In this document: in pieces, positions 12,001 through 20,527 of the stretch
Layout of the letters: each line of letters starts with the position of its first letter
How positions within the stretch are numbered: position 1 is the first letter of the stretch
Source: Basidiobolus ranarum
Lineage: Eukaryota > Basidiobolomycota > Basidiobolomycetes > Basidiobolales
NCBI GenBank assembly: GCA_040143965.1
Contig: JASJQH010000051.1
Span: 1 to 37,933 of the forward strand
Length of the DNA stretch: 37,933 nucleotides
Direction of reading: 5' to 3'
Notes under the pieces: model-generated
What the model was told of the DNA's origin: nothing
The model's database searches: none
What the model saw: only the letters and a program-made list of their open reading frames with translations
Made by a program: the position numbers and the translations under genes

Positions 12001-14464
12001 CGATAAAGAACAAAACGATGATGAATCGGAGGAAGAAGAGGAGGAGGAACCTGAGGATCAAATGGGTGATTTCGATGACTTGGATCCTAATGCAGTGGAT
12101 GAAAAGATCTGGGGAGACGATGGAGATGATGAACAAGAAGATGAAGAGAATGCTCGTGATCTTGATGACACCAACCAAGATGTTGGCGAAGAAGAGAGCG
12201 AGATGGTCGCTAAAGATGACGAAAATGAGGAAGATCAACAGGATAACTCGGATAAAAAAGAAAAATCCGCACAAGAATCTGGCCAGGATCAACCGGAAGA
12301 AAAGGATGATCGACCAGATGAAGAGGACCAAAGTGGTTCTGAAGATGCCGAAGATGAACAAGAGGATCGTGTGAACGCCGAACCTACAGAGATGCCTGAG
12401 GCTGGCGATTTGGAACTCGCTGAAGATTTGAACCTCTCCGAAGTCTCGTCCGATGAAGAAAGTGACGAAGAAGAAAAGGAAGGTGAAGACGGCATGGATG
12501 ACGATGGTGACATGATGGATGTTGATGAACCAAAGTCTAAGAATCCTGAAGAATCTGAAGATGAAGAGAACGCGGTTCCAGCTGATGAAGCGAAGCAAGA
12601 TGAGTCTGATGATGTCGAGGAAAATGAGGAAGAGAACGATGAACAGGCTGATAATGACGCATCTGCTCAGGGTGTAAATGAAGATGAGAATCCAGATGAG
12701 AACGAAGAAGATGGAGAAATCGATCCTGAGAACCGTATCGGCGCAGAAGAGGAAGAAGAGGAAGTTGAAGGTCAGGAAGGCGAGAATCCTGAAGAGGAAC
12801 CTATAGATGCCCCCGACCAAGAAACGGACAAGCCTCAATCAGGTAGTCAAAGCAACGCTGGAATGAATAGCGCCGGTGCAGTTGGATTGGCTGGAAATGC
12901 AGATGACAACCAAGACGCTGCCGATGAACCAAACCAAGGAGCCGAAGATTCCCAGGCTGCTCAAAATGAAAGCTCCATGCCCACCGACGGTCAAACTGTT
13001 CAAAATACTCAAAACGAAGACGCTGAGAATACTTCAGAAAAAGAAAACGAGCCAAACCCTCATCGAAGCTTAAGTGAAGCGTTAGAGAAATGGAAGAAAC
13101 TCAAGACCGTCGCTAGGTCTGAAGAAGAACAAGAAAAACCAGAGAACTCAGAGGAGCAAGTCAATGAAAAATCCCAGTTCGAATTCGTTCAGGATGATGA
13201 GGATCATGAAGCTGATACCCTTGGTGTTGCCAATGAGGAACAAATGCAAAACACTCAAAACCAAGACTTGGCCGCCATGGATGAGGACGAAGAAACGGAA
13301 GATCCCGAACAAGTCGCTGATATGAACATTGATGAAGAAACACCTGAGGAAGAGGACACTCAACAACCAGAACTTGCCAATGGTAAGATGAATCCTGAGG
13401 GAGGCTCTCTATTCAGCAAGAATATGGAACGTCTTCTTGAGGATGATCTTGACGAGCTTAGCATTCAAGAAGGGGCTGGCAAGGGCAACATGGAAATCGA
13501 CTCTAACATTGAGGAAGTTGAGCCCTTGACGCAGGAGCAGATCGAAGCAATGAGAGAAGAACTTGAGAGAAATCTAACCAAGTGGAGAGAGGATGGAGAA
13601 AGTATGAATAACGCACGTGAACTCTGGCATCAATACGAACTTCTCACCCATGATCTTGCTTTGGGACTCTGTGAACAGCTGCGATTGATCTTGGAACCCA
13701 CCTTGGCTACAAAAATGAAGGGAGATTACCGTACAGGCAAACGTCTGAACATGAAAAAGATCATTCCTTATATTGCCTCTCAGTTCAAGAAAGACAAGAT
13801 CTGGCTTCGTCGAACCAAACCTAGCAAGCGTCAGTATCAAGTGATGATTGCTGTTGATGACTCCAAGTCCATGTCGGAGTCCCACTCGATTCAATTAGCT
13901 TACGAGACCATTGCTCTAGTCTCAAAATCACTATCCTTGCTTGAAGTTGGAGAACTTTCGATCGTTAGCTTCGGACAAGATGTTAAATTAGTGCATCCAT
14001 TCGATCAACCTTTTGCTTCTGAAGCAGGAGCCCAAGTGATTCAAAACTTCACTTTCCGACAAAACAAGACCAATGTTACGCAACTTATGGAATCCAGCAT
14101 TGGCTTGTTCACTGAGCGTAAATATAGTCAATCAAGTAATGCAGAGCTCTGGCAACTTCAACTTATCATCTCTGATGGTGTATGTGAAGATCATGGCAAG
14201 TTACAAGCACTTGTACGCAATGCTGCTGAACAACGTATCATGGTGGTCTTCATTATTCTCGACAACAAACCGGAGAAAGATTCTATCATGGCGGTTAACT
14301 CGATTCAATACAAGACCATCAATGGCAAATTATCCATGTCTATGGTTAGATACCTCGATACCTTCCCATTCGAGTACTATGTAATTCTACGTGACATCAA
14401 TTCCTTACCCGAAGTTTTATCCGACGCACTTAGACAATATTTCAGCCTTGTAAATGGCTGTTAA
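2..14464 (+). CDS. MDN1: Midasin (Mdn1/Rea1), dynein-like AAA+ ATPase of 60S ribosome assembly, 5' truncated by window edge
   Basis: Giant nuclear ATPase that strips assembly factors (Ytm1-Erb1, Rsa4) from pre-60S particles. The reading frame is open to the left edge (first whole codon at 2), giving 4,820 residues without an intron; the annotated-looking TTG at 68 is not a start. Five Walker A sites are visible: GETGTGKT (119-142), GPTSAGKT (1424), GDTGCGKT (2303), GSPGVGKT (3491) and GSSGSGKT (4430). By resemblance to yeast Rea1 these are AAA2 to AAA6, so the N-terminus and AAA1 lie outside. Walker B forms include LLDEINLA and VLDELNLA; AAA6 has the degenerate LIDNANL, which is normal for the family. 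A long helical linker follows, then a D/E-rich stretch (about 11770-13420) and a C-terminal MIDAS domain with DDSKSMS at 13856, which binds Ubl-domain substrates. Ends in TAA. A basic run (KKNKKRK, near 10045) may be an NLS. Confidence 0.98.
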   Translation, partial: SSNQVKRGSKRVFAQTNHALRLLERIAVGVHLCEPILLVGETGTGKTTVVQYLAELMHQNLVVVNLSQQSDSSDLLGGFKPVDGKIMAIPLKEEFERLFECTFSMKRNAKFLEGTRKAFVKKQWRRLITLFTEACKMAKQRLVNRAEKEVEDTDHQSVKPKKARTGEKAIDNAALVQQWEAFGESVLQFEARQSQENKLVFSFIEGSLVKAVRKGYWILLDEINLATTETLECLSGLIQDAEGSILLTEKGDTEPIRRHPNFRVFACMNPATDVGKKDLPPGLRNRFTEFFVHPPDARKDDLLTIVKKYLATTSHGDERACMDVTEFYMEAKNLQAHHKLADGANQRPHYSMRTLSRALSYVAQIAPNYGLRRALYEGFSMTFSTLLNKESTVLMSQLIEKHLLKGVKNPRALITQIPRPPTEEGFVQFGHFWLSQGPEVLDEVEHYILTSSVEKNLYNLARVVMSNKYPVLLQGPTSAGKTSMIEYLAKRTGHKFIRINNHEHTDLQEYLGTYVSQDGQLTFQEGALVEALRKGYWIVLDELNLAPSDVLEALNRLLDDNRELLIPETQEVVKPHPHFMLFATQNPAGLYGGRKALSRAFRNRFLELHFDDIPEDELETILAKRCQIAPSYCKKLVQVYKQLMEHRQRTRIFDGKHGFITLRDMFRWAGREALGYQELAEHGYMILAERTRREEEKAVVKKVIETVMRAKIDEANLYDCSHLPEFKEFERRVVGSDQSSVAWTKAMKRLFTLVAQCIRFNEPVLLVGDTGCGKTTVCQMLAIAREQQLHIVNCHQNTETSDLLGGQRPLRNKSGIYAELREHLDPFLRAHFSAEEAEQLISDYDIDDVMAYFEAHVKSDCSIEHGEENIAKEIQFIRSLYKKSIGLFEWHDGPLVQSMKEGDLFLLDEISLADDSVLERLNSVLEPHRLLVLAEKGGAHVEELFGHHRFQFLATMNPGGDYGKKELSPALRNRFTEIWVPSVTDEDDLKQIIQERLKAEDVKPFASKMLDFINWYVKALGKSRSIISLRDVLSWVEFMNEASSKLGPEGAFIHGGSLVLLDGIGSNGSPGTVFTGEALKNFKIECLARLSGRDSSTVSTSDLYGISSEIESTPSHFGVAPFFISKESQTNHKVKFALRAPTTFANLVRVLRALQIKKPILLEGSPGVGKTSLISALASASGRNLVRINLSEQTDLMDLFGSDLPVEGGKSGEFAWRDAPFLQAMQSGEWVLLDEINLASQSVLEGLNSCLDHRGSVYIPELDRSFGCAKEFRIFAAQNPIQQGGGRKGLPKSFLNRFTQVYVDQLVKDDLMFICQHSFPAMDITELEKVIEFNNRMHEETMVRRSFGMKGSPWEFNLRDVFRWLDLLNSDHGLRCTTSPSEYLDMIYLKRMRTPQDRECTVQLYNQVFKTTYQRPDHPFYQINPSYLQVGHSVLPRRNNTTEKLTGEQLHLLHTMLGPMESVMKCVEMNWMAIVTGSSGSGKTSLVRILAQLTGNVLQEFSMNSGVDTMELLGGFEQVELSRYRQKILDGLRQATCRLSKLLLTLQIENQSKVVSYLQQLSNNLFALEQQHFSLDTSKSQSEAEFDCSLVEHQISLISRIIEEFDFSTISSDLVPTESDLSDISQMIGTLKVMQKETVSGKFEWIDGVLIEALEKGHWILIDNANLCNPSILDRLNPLFETNGVLMVNERGLVNGEVKIIQPHKNFRLFMTVDPQNGELSRAMRNRGVEIVLLPQGWSSDDQDIIRLANNMGIPGSKLPLLLKDIHTSADTYRATFNTRNYTLLLHMVVELLQRGSNMVSAVKEALSYVNFVSTDDDEHKSNAILTELAEICKNGVESLGDNFFSPANFPYLINGDFLRKESTLATIILQSAYLIYLLQEKQSAIDTQNDEKLSKIDSCIRYASVYFIESTCTADINLRMQLLDFVATHETLSTVADSMNIEKYLLKEITQHSLASYMEKQKSALTTALNLDPVLMGNQPLNLKMNPFLFTALNTLIASQSNESVSGLWANYKNSVDAFELLIRVKRIEYEENALFAKAERIKISNLNLVQQSFCHSIGRLSESQLTNPIVAQLYPTTATLRSWILEKLEAFQDGTQQTFTSIAHELLDKRDIFWQVIQKNFLDFGELSTAVQWLLKITTKAFQTDPTLKPLGEIVFGMSSHIGLHSSKTMKILWKALHPSTLSSMELYTIEEKYHKVQEDWDLYESDNKGGFTLKYDHPLIFTDAVLKRTFIEGLASLYFSTEDAKTEVIIESANSMLEHIQDKFQNYNEIAEKATDQVGLIASTKLELAPLMDFTSILWEMEILAELCKVLTLSGADMTTMQLIDRISKFFTFSLSATTRAPNDFVGYQKLLWHLSNHSEEEEEKIISHVRCVAQDLIFSWHLRLWRTSYNKPGFEVSEDLDVSKDNDSYGPARLFQDVYTTTCFSFLDALKSAPLNAYRDKVESVQKLKSHLTTQDLTHSNRSTLDASILMSTIKQLLYSFRTTFQTETYEKLIGTLSKVEKIIVKLVSRTCSSSDEKDAILTEVKQSLTALSVEVHNGSNITLTNVFDKYISRAFTELIEGYLSDISFETMVKQGKAWIWISLGFVAAYIPEHPVDPAVKAKMKWDTLQERQCELKNEVQVRQGIEVMMTGQEDNIMISEKQESLNAVSGQIRDYTGQVVLRPEDSQYSNLFNELQYMRNNIINEDSLLELVSELETKRDENLVSRELLFQDTTMQFLQRMMYKYPLYKDVLQPVFVAVSQLKYGVRLVSTHSQYLLNEEGNFLTKLIDALLYPSNGELTENVNESIEYLANPDTIRALKQLIDESKLITQKLSVLMQYIIAVLHKVFIASKTSGYLCFRYLEIADYLFDRLMGIWQLAEEARKKRQIEEQSLYKHKEEVHTALTDEEIEAQELRELFPDFRNDFLDLERNENDDPQENSKPKKTILSEVETTTISEEDIAQVAYLHESLVSKYSVAHCKKFEVDNAEKDFEKMFVHSYNVATHLAKLAGGHLPYELDRKCRSAHVYVTALWSKEYATDSLESNNDDTYDFYKDSNVLQTSRLVPILEKFIDRVQFLVDTWPEHAVLAQILEVARRISGFPATSPIMKFLTGLELLLQKSEDWQAYTSKEFSLKVNLDEVINLIVSWRHLELKCWSKLIQAQDRYIQESALSWWFHLYNSVVKPSWELASREIESSEMNMDDGEMNTDLKEHLNNLLATLDQFLQSSSYGEFKTRHQLLVSFSHHLEQKYFLSEQATTVWTAVLNAVWNVCQYYGQFLQPVDEAIKKLRKPIEKELIEYVKIASWKDINVYALKQSSAKTHKHLNKFIKKYKEVLRNPITQIIQAYMSDISFNVVKESSKKASKKNKKRKTISAPTQTVKDVLWKDQESLKMIPEEISGTIQQFEHQLLEVDLSVEKNVQLLARFQKFCRDDITKLYIHTDGQVLDSFSGDIISQIKEFQDMVLPATKESEKMLKNQKSIRRKALVDFLKQLRRVGLKYRIRAQAMKQSDFKYVCQLGKIDLGELFNLTPTRLISSKVNQWANDTILPLWSKSNEYYYKILARMSFLRDIATHSPKDLTFQEVEKGMGFTEHLLSFVMKEREVMHKLDHSYKSLAAIYRQWKDLSPSTKKPASESVTLNSRVSQGLESHKYLMDRLSESVYGAILLVDAHCRIHTSSSAYSSAKQDLEIVLKSILNLQSSTGAAFEMFLMYPKYAVKMDPIITSHVYDILDTNVTELKTIKQNLNEYILRYPELEYLITSIISSIPAHMEPIRHQVEKVGIEEEHTREVLNNVSKLIQSLLVIIQELRKLQKSRESELSVDQDYDEFGLRENHISDAHNIFLQTSKMLHMPGVIQACQQISASTTTLMEYHHDGSPLEPLVTHVLSICVPFLEQYLSISCLHLHEFLVHHKALNKLCMVVCNTFLTLFTKGYCIPEVQSEEQEMDDGDAQGTGVGEGDTSGAQDVSNEIEDEDQVLGTEDQKPQEPDTNDTSKEEENGLDMENDFEGKMEDVIESDKEQNDDESEEEEEEEPEDQMGDFDDLDPNAVDEKIWGDDGDDEQEDEENARDLDDTNQDVGEEESEMVAKDDENEEDQQDNSDKKEKSAQESGQDQPEEKDDRPDEEDQSGSEDAEDEQEDRVNAEPTEMPEAGDLELAEDLNLSEVSSDEESDEEEKEGEDGMDDDGDMMDVDEPKSKNPEESEDEENAVPADEAKQDESDDVEENEEENDEQADNDASAQGVNEDENPDENEEDGEIDPENRIGAEEEEEEVEGQEGENPEEEPIDAPDQETDKPQSGSQSNAGMNSAGAVGLAGNADDNQDAADEPNQGAEDSQAAQNESSMPTDGQTVQNTQNEDAENTSEKENEPNPHRSLSEALEKWKKLKTVARSEEEQEKPENSEEQVNEKSQFEFVQDDEDHEADTLGVANEEQMQNTQNQDLAAMDEDEETEDPEQVADMNIDEETPEEEDTQQPELANGKMNPEGGSLFSKNMERLLEDDLDELSIQEGAGKGNMEIDSNIEEVEPLTQEQIEAMREELERNLTKWREDGESMNNARELWHQYELLTHDLALGLCEQLRLILEPTLATKMKGDYRTGKRLNMKKIIPYIASQFKKDKIWLRRTKPSKRQYQVMIAVDDSKSMSESHSIQLAYETIALVSKSLSLLEVGELSIVSFGQDVKLVHPFDQPFASEAGAQVIQNFTFRQNKTNVTQLMESSIGLFTERKYSQSSNAELWQLQLIISDGVCEDHGKLQALVRNAAEQRIMVVFIILDNKPEKDSIMAVNSIQYKTINGKLSMSMVRYLDTFPFEYYVILRDINSLPEVLSDALRQYFSLVNGC

Positions 14465-15049
14465 CTTAGTGATTGCTTTAATTAATCTAATAATATATAT
14501 ATAAATAAATATCAATTCAACGAATATCTCTTCATATTTTGATATTGAAGTCACTACCGATATATGTACTAGCTTTTGATATTGAAGTCACTACCGATAT
14601 ATCCTGCAGTTCTTAACTACTTGCAACCTTCCCCAAATAGAGTGGATTACACCATCTAATTATACCTTCGTGCTTTTCATCTTAATAGGATGTGCTTAAC
14701 GTGACTAGATGAGTTCTTACATAGCGAAAAGAATATATAGTACAAACATGTAAAAGCGTTCGAATTATTAGTAAAAACTGATCTTTCCTTTATTTCGAGA
14801 ATGTATATACATATATAAGGGTTATGTCTAAAATAGAATTCAAGGGAGAACAGAAGGGATTAAAGTTTCGTTAGATCTTAGCAGAACTATTGTATATGGA
14901 TCACATATCTCCTCTTGGTTAAACGTACCAGGAGCAAGTTTGATGTGATGGTCAGTATTTTTGACTGAATGTAAATTTCGATCATCTCTCAATGAGATAA
15001 TCAAATCAAATTAAGGAAAATAATACTAGGGTTGGAGATTATATCCAAT
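14465..15049. other. Intergenic region between convergent MDN1 and DBP2
   Basis: AT-rich 3' flank shared by two converging genes; it must hold both 3' UTRs. I see no open frame with protein-like character and no RNA gene. The only distinct structure is the perfect direct repeat at 14537-14602, listed separately. Confidence 0.7.
14537..14602. repeat. Perfect 29-bp direct repeat, two copies, period 37 bp
   Basis: The 29-bp unit that begins TTTTGATATTGAAGTCACTA occurs at 14537-14565 and again, base for base identical, at 14574-14602, separated by 8 bp. It lies 70-140 bp after the MDN1 stop, so probably within the 3' UTR or terminator region. Identity of the copies points to a recent duplication or to selection; function unknown. 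Confidence 0.9.
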
Positions 15050-17485
<2,436 letters not shown>

Positions 17486-17493
17486 TTACGTTT

Positions 17494-17501
17494 CCTTTAT
17501 A
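17494..17501 (-). promoter_or_regulatory. TATA-like element upstream of DBP2
   Basis: Reads TATAAAGG on the minus strand, about 48-55 bp before the DBP2 ATG. Spacing implies a very short 5' UTR, so it may be chance in AT-rich DNA. Confidence 0.4.
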
Positions 17502-18017
17502 AAGTAAGAACAGAACAAAATGAAACGAAGAGTAAAACGCTAAAGGACAAATGAAGAATTTCTCCTCTATTAAAGTAATTGTTGGAATTGAATGGGGTAA
17601 TAGGAATGTGAAGAAAAAAGAAAAAAAAAAGGTTAGCAAATATTCATTTGCAAAAGAATGAGTGGACATCATTAAGATGAAAAAAACAAGTCTTAAATGG
17701 AAAAGGTGTATGCTAGATTTGATCACGACCCTGATCAAAAATGGGCAACCATCCTAATGAAGTGTTCGAATGGGGCGTTTTCATTCAGCGATCATTTTTT
17801 AATAGTGAAATCTAATGGGGACCACGAGTTGGAAGCTGCGTGCTGCGCATCATTGTTGAGAAAATTGATTAAATGATCAAAAGCTATGAATAGATAGCGA
17901 AGTTTCGATTAGAAGATTGATTAAGTCTGATTACGATGTTGATTAACTCCAATAACAGTGTTGATTGGATGCCCCTTAAATGCAAGCAATAACAAAATCC
18001 GAATATTATTGCTGCAC

Positions 18018-18218
18018 TTAAACCTTGTGATGGATATCTTTATTGGCTGACCTAATTCTAAAATAAATAGGGTCGGCATTACTTGGTTTGTCAGTCATTG
18101 CTAGAGGCCAAGCAGTTTGAGGGTTTCCAGTGTAAGTACAGTATATATGTTGAATAAAAAGGGCAAGAAAGAGCACGATGGGAGTTATATAGAGGAGGTA
18201 TAATCTTAAGCAAAGCAT
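18018..18218 (-). CDS. Possible small membrane or secreted peptide, 66 aa, doubtful
   Basis: An uninterrupted ATG-initiated frame of 66 codons. Residues 1-27 are strongly hydrophobic (LYLLYITPIVLFLALF) like a signal anchor, followed by a polar segment ending IHHKV and TAA. It lies alone in a 1-kb intergenic stretch and has no recognised family. AT-rich DNA often yields such hydrophobic frames by chance, so I hold it as a candidate only. Confidence 0.18.
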   Translation of the reverse strand: MLCLRLYLLYITPIVLFLALFIQHIYCTYTGNPQTAWPLAMTDKPSNADPIYFRIRSANKDIHHKV

Positions 18219-18458
18219 TGAATATTCAGAATTAACTACAGGTAGATGTTTTTGCTTTCGAAGGAATGAAGTATTAGGTGTTAATTATAATTGGAATTCG
18301 TAAGGCAATCGTCCATCAAAATCAGATATTTGGCAAAAAATTAGGACTGCTGTTAACTGACCGTTTCTTATGAGGTAGCGTAGAATCGTGTCCAACGCAT
18401 ATAATATCTACAATGTATGAGTTTAGTATGTAGTCATATCTACGTACGTAGGGCTATA

Positions 18459-19675
18459 TCAACATTCATACCCTGCGCCAAACCCAATAGAAAATCCTGT
18501 ACCAACTAGTGCCATAGATACGAGAGCAGCCATCCAAAAACGCATGGTGATATCGTCACCTCTAAAAGGTCTGTGTGAGACTAAATTTAGCAGCATACAA
18601 TTACCCTGAGAAACCATATTACCTTTTGCGCTTATAATTTGAGTTTTCGTCGTAGAGAGTTTTTTCATTTGATTTGGCTTTAGCTTTCCCTGGAGAAACT
18701 TCCCGTTTTCTCTTTGCCAATGAAACTCCTGGGTTATCATTTGACGGAAAAGCGGATGGGATTCTATCAGCCAGTATCGGTGGTGGATTTAACGACCTAG
18801 CTCTGCTCCAACACAAGGCCAATGTAGGTGCAATTCCAGGCTTGTAGACTTGAACACGTGCAGTTCTCGAGTCCTTTTCATGATGGTTATCTCCGGATTC
18901 AAGAGTATTGTGTAGGATTACTTTTTCAAACCCATGCTCATCAAGCAACACCGCTTGTGGTACGTTTTCATCAACGCAAACAGAAGTTCTACTGGCGGGT
19001 CGTTCTATTGGATGCCTAAACGCATCGGATTCATTATTCAATAGCATATTAGATATCCCACCAGTGGGAGGGGAATGAGGAAGGCCAGAGGGTAAAGGCA
19101 ACAATGGAGGAGACACATTAATATGAGAACTTTGAGAAATAGGAATTGTCACTGATGCAGATAATGTTGTATTATGATTATAATATTTCTTGGATTTTTT
19201 CTTTCGGATTCGAGAGGTCGAGGTGGTGGCTAAAAGTGAGTGCAAGCTGGAGTGTTGATGAATATGAGGTTATTTTAAGGTTTACAACACTGCAGAATTA
19301 ATTTAATATACTCTAGTGTGACTATGTACCTAGCTTTAAGTAAGGTTTCTTCTTGACCAACATAGATATGACGTTGGTTGGGTAGGGTATTAGTTTCTTC
19401 TTCGACGTCTTCCTCTTCTTCCTCTTCGGATGCAGAAGACATCTCTCGACTGGATATTTGAACCCAAGAATCTATTGAAGTATACACAGGTGAAATTAGA
19501 AAAATCTACATAATACAAGTTGGAGAGAAGACATACTAGTGATGCTAACTGGAGTTGCACAACCACTGGACCATTCTTGGGCAAATTCCTCCAGGTCTAG
19601 TTCGTTGGTAAAGCGCTCACGTTTATTATTGTAGTTATTTCCGGGCATTTCGAAACAGTTCTGACGTCCTGACAT
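18459..19675 (-). CDS. Tail-anchored protein with BNIP3/NIX-like motif order (putative organelle-autophagy receptor)
   Basis: Four exons on the minus strand: 19675-19537, 19471-19330, 19246-18623, 18561-18459; introns 65, 83 and 61 bp, all GT-AG, phases consistent, 335 aa. Seen in the protein: an N-terminal acidic/aromatic region; SWVQI at residues 48-52, a W-x-x-I Atg8-interaction-type motif; a serine and glutamate cluster (residues 53-72); IYVGQEETLLKA at 82-93; a long polar P/S/T-rich middle with several KR-rich runs (AKRKREV, NYKRKR); and a single hydrophobic segment at the very C-terminus (about 310-332) with VGTGFSIG, leaving only a few residues beyond it. This is the architecture of a tail-anchored membrane protein. 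The order W-x-x-[LI], E-x-x-L-L-x-A, C-terminal G-x-G-x-x-x-G matches animal BNIP3/NIX; homology is my inference. The membrane segment comes only from the last exon. Confidence 0.82.
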
Positions 19676-20527
19676 AGAAAGTAAAGATGATAGTTACGAG
19701 CCCGTTTCCGAATTAATAACTGAAGTGAAAATAAAAATGGCTATTTTTGTCTCACTTGGTTCGCTATGAGGCTTAAAGAGTAGGAGAAAAGGGGAATTCG
19801 CAGGTTAAGGTATAGGTACAGGATTTTAGATAGTTCGAAAAGTAGGCAGACCTTCCTCAGAAAAAGAAGTATTTTACAGTTAAACCAAAAGGAAATAGGA
19901 GGTAAGATGAAGTGATTTCCAGATAGCAGATATTAAGCATAAGGTAGTCTTGGAGTGCTTAACCAACACAAGCGAATCTTAGTTCGACAAAATCAGGTCT
20001 CAATCAAAGCTGTGTATTCAAAGTGAACAAAGCAAAATACAGTCCTCATCAGATGATTTGTCAAGTGACGGGTTTTGTAAAAGCGCAGTCCAATGATCCT
20101 TTGTTTAACCACAGAACGGTGACCATAATGACGAAGCACAAAACACTCCTAATTCAGCCACTTTTGATCCTGTTTCCTAATCTTGCCCAGAATCAGTGTC
20201 ATTTACGTTCAACCGATGTCAACTGATGGAATCCAGGTAATTTCAATCAAGCAAATCTATTGTAATAGATGCATACATAGATGTATAGATAGAGATGCAT
20301 GTATATAAGTTTCGCTTTACTCCATTGGAGCATACACTCTACCTAGGTGAATGTACCGTACGTCATCTTGATAGACGTGAGATTCAAAATAAAATACACT
20401 ATATTTAGCTGGTAAATATGCACTGATGTTGCTGATCTAATCTGGTAAATAGAAGCATAGCTTTGCACTTGCACTTGCGCTTGTGTAATGCTAATATTGA
20501 AGTTGCCATTTCTGAATTTTATTGAGT
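19676..20527. other. Divergent promoter region between the tail-anchored gene and the hypermodification-family gene
   Basis: About 850 bp serving as upstream region for two divergent genes. It contains a TATATAAG at 20302-20309, 219 bp before the plus-strand ATG, a stretch of ATGTATAGATAGA-type simple repeats (20262-20310) and three near-repeats of CTTGCA at 20464-20482. No gene or RNA recognised. Confidence 0.6.

Noticed and set aside
11793-12374. Plus-strand K/M/R-rich 193-codon frame
   Set aside because: Out-of-frame shadow of the same acidic MDN1 region.
11735-12838. 367-codon open frame on the minus strand opposite the end of MDN1
   Set aside because: It is the mirror of the D/E-rich repeat (GAA/GAT codons read backwards as F/I/L), giving a meaningless hydrophobic string; no start context or family match.
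14750-14775. GTTCGAATT, resembling a tRNA B box
   Set aside because: No matching A box, acceptor stem or cloverleaf could be drawn around it. The same applies to the GTTCGAA at 17763.
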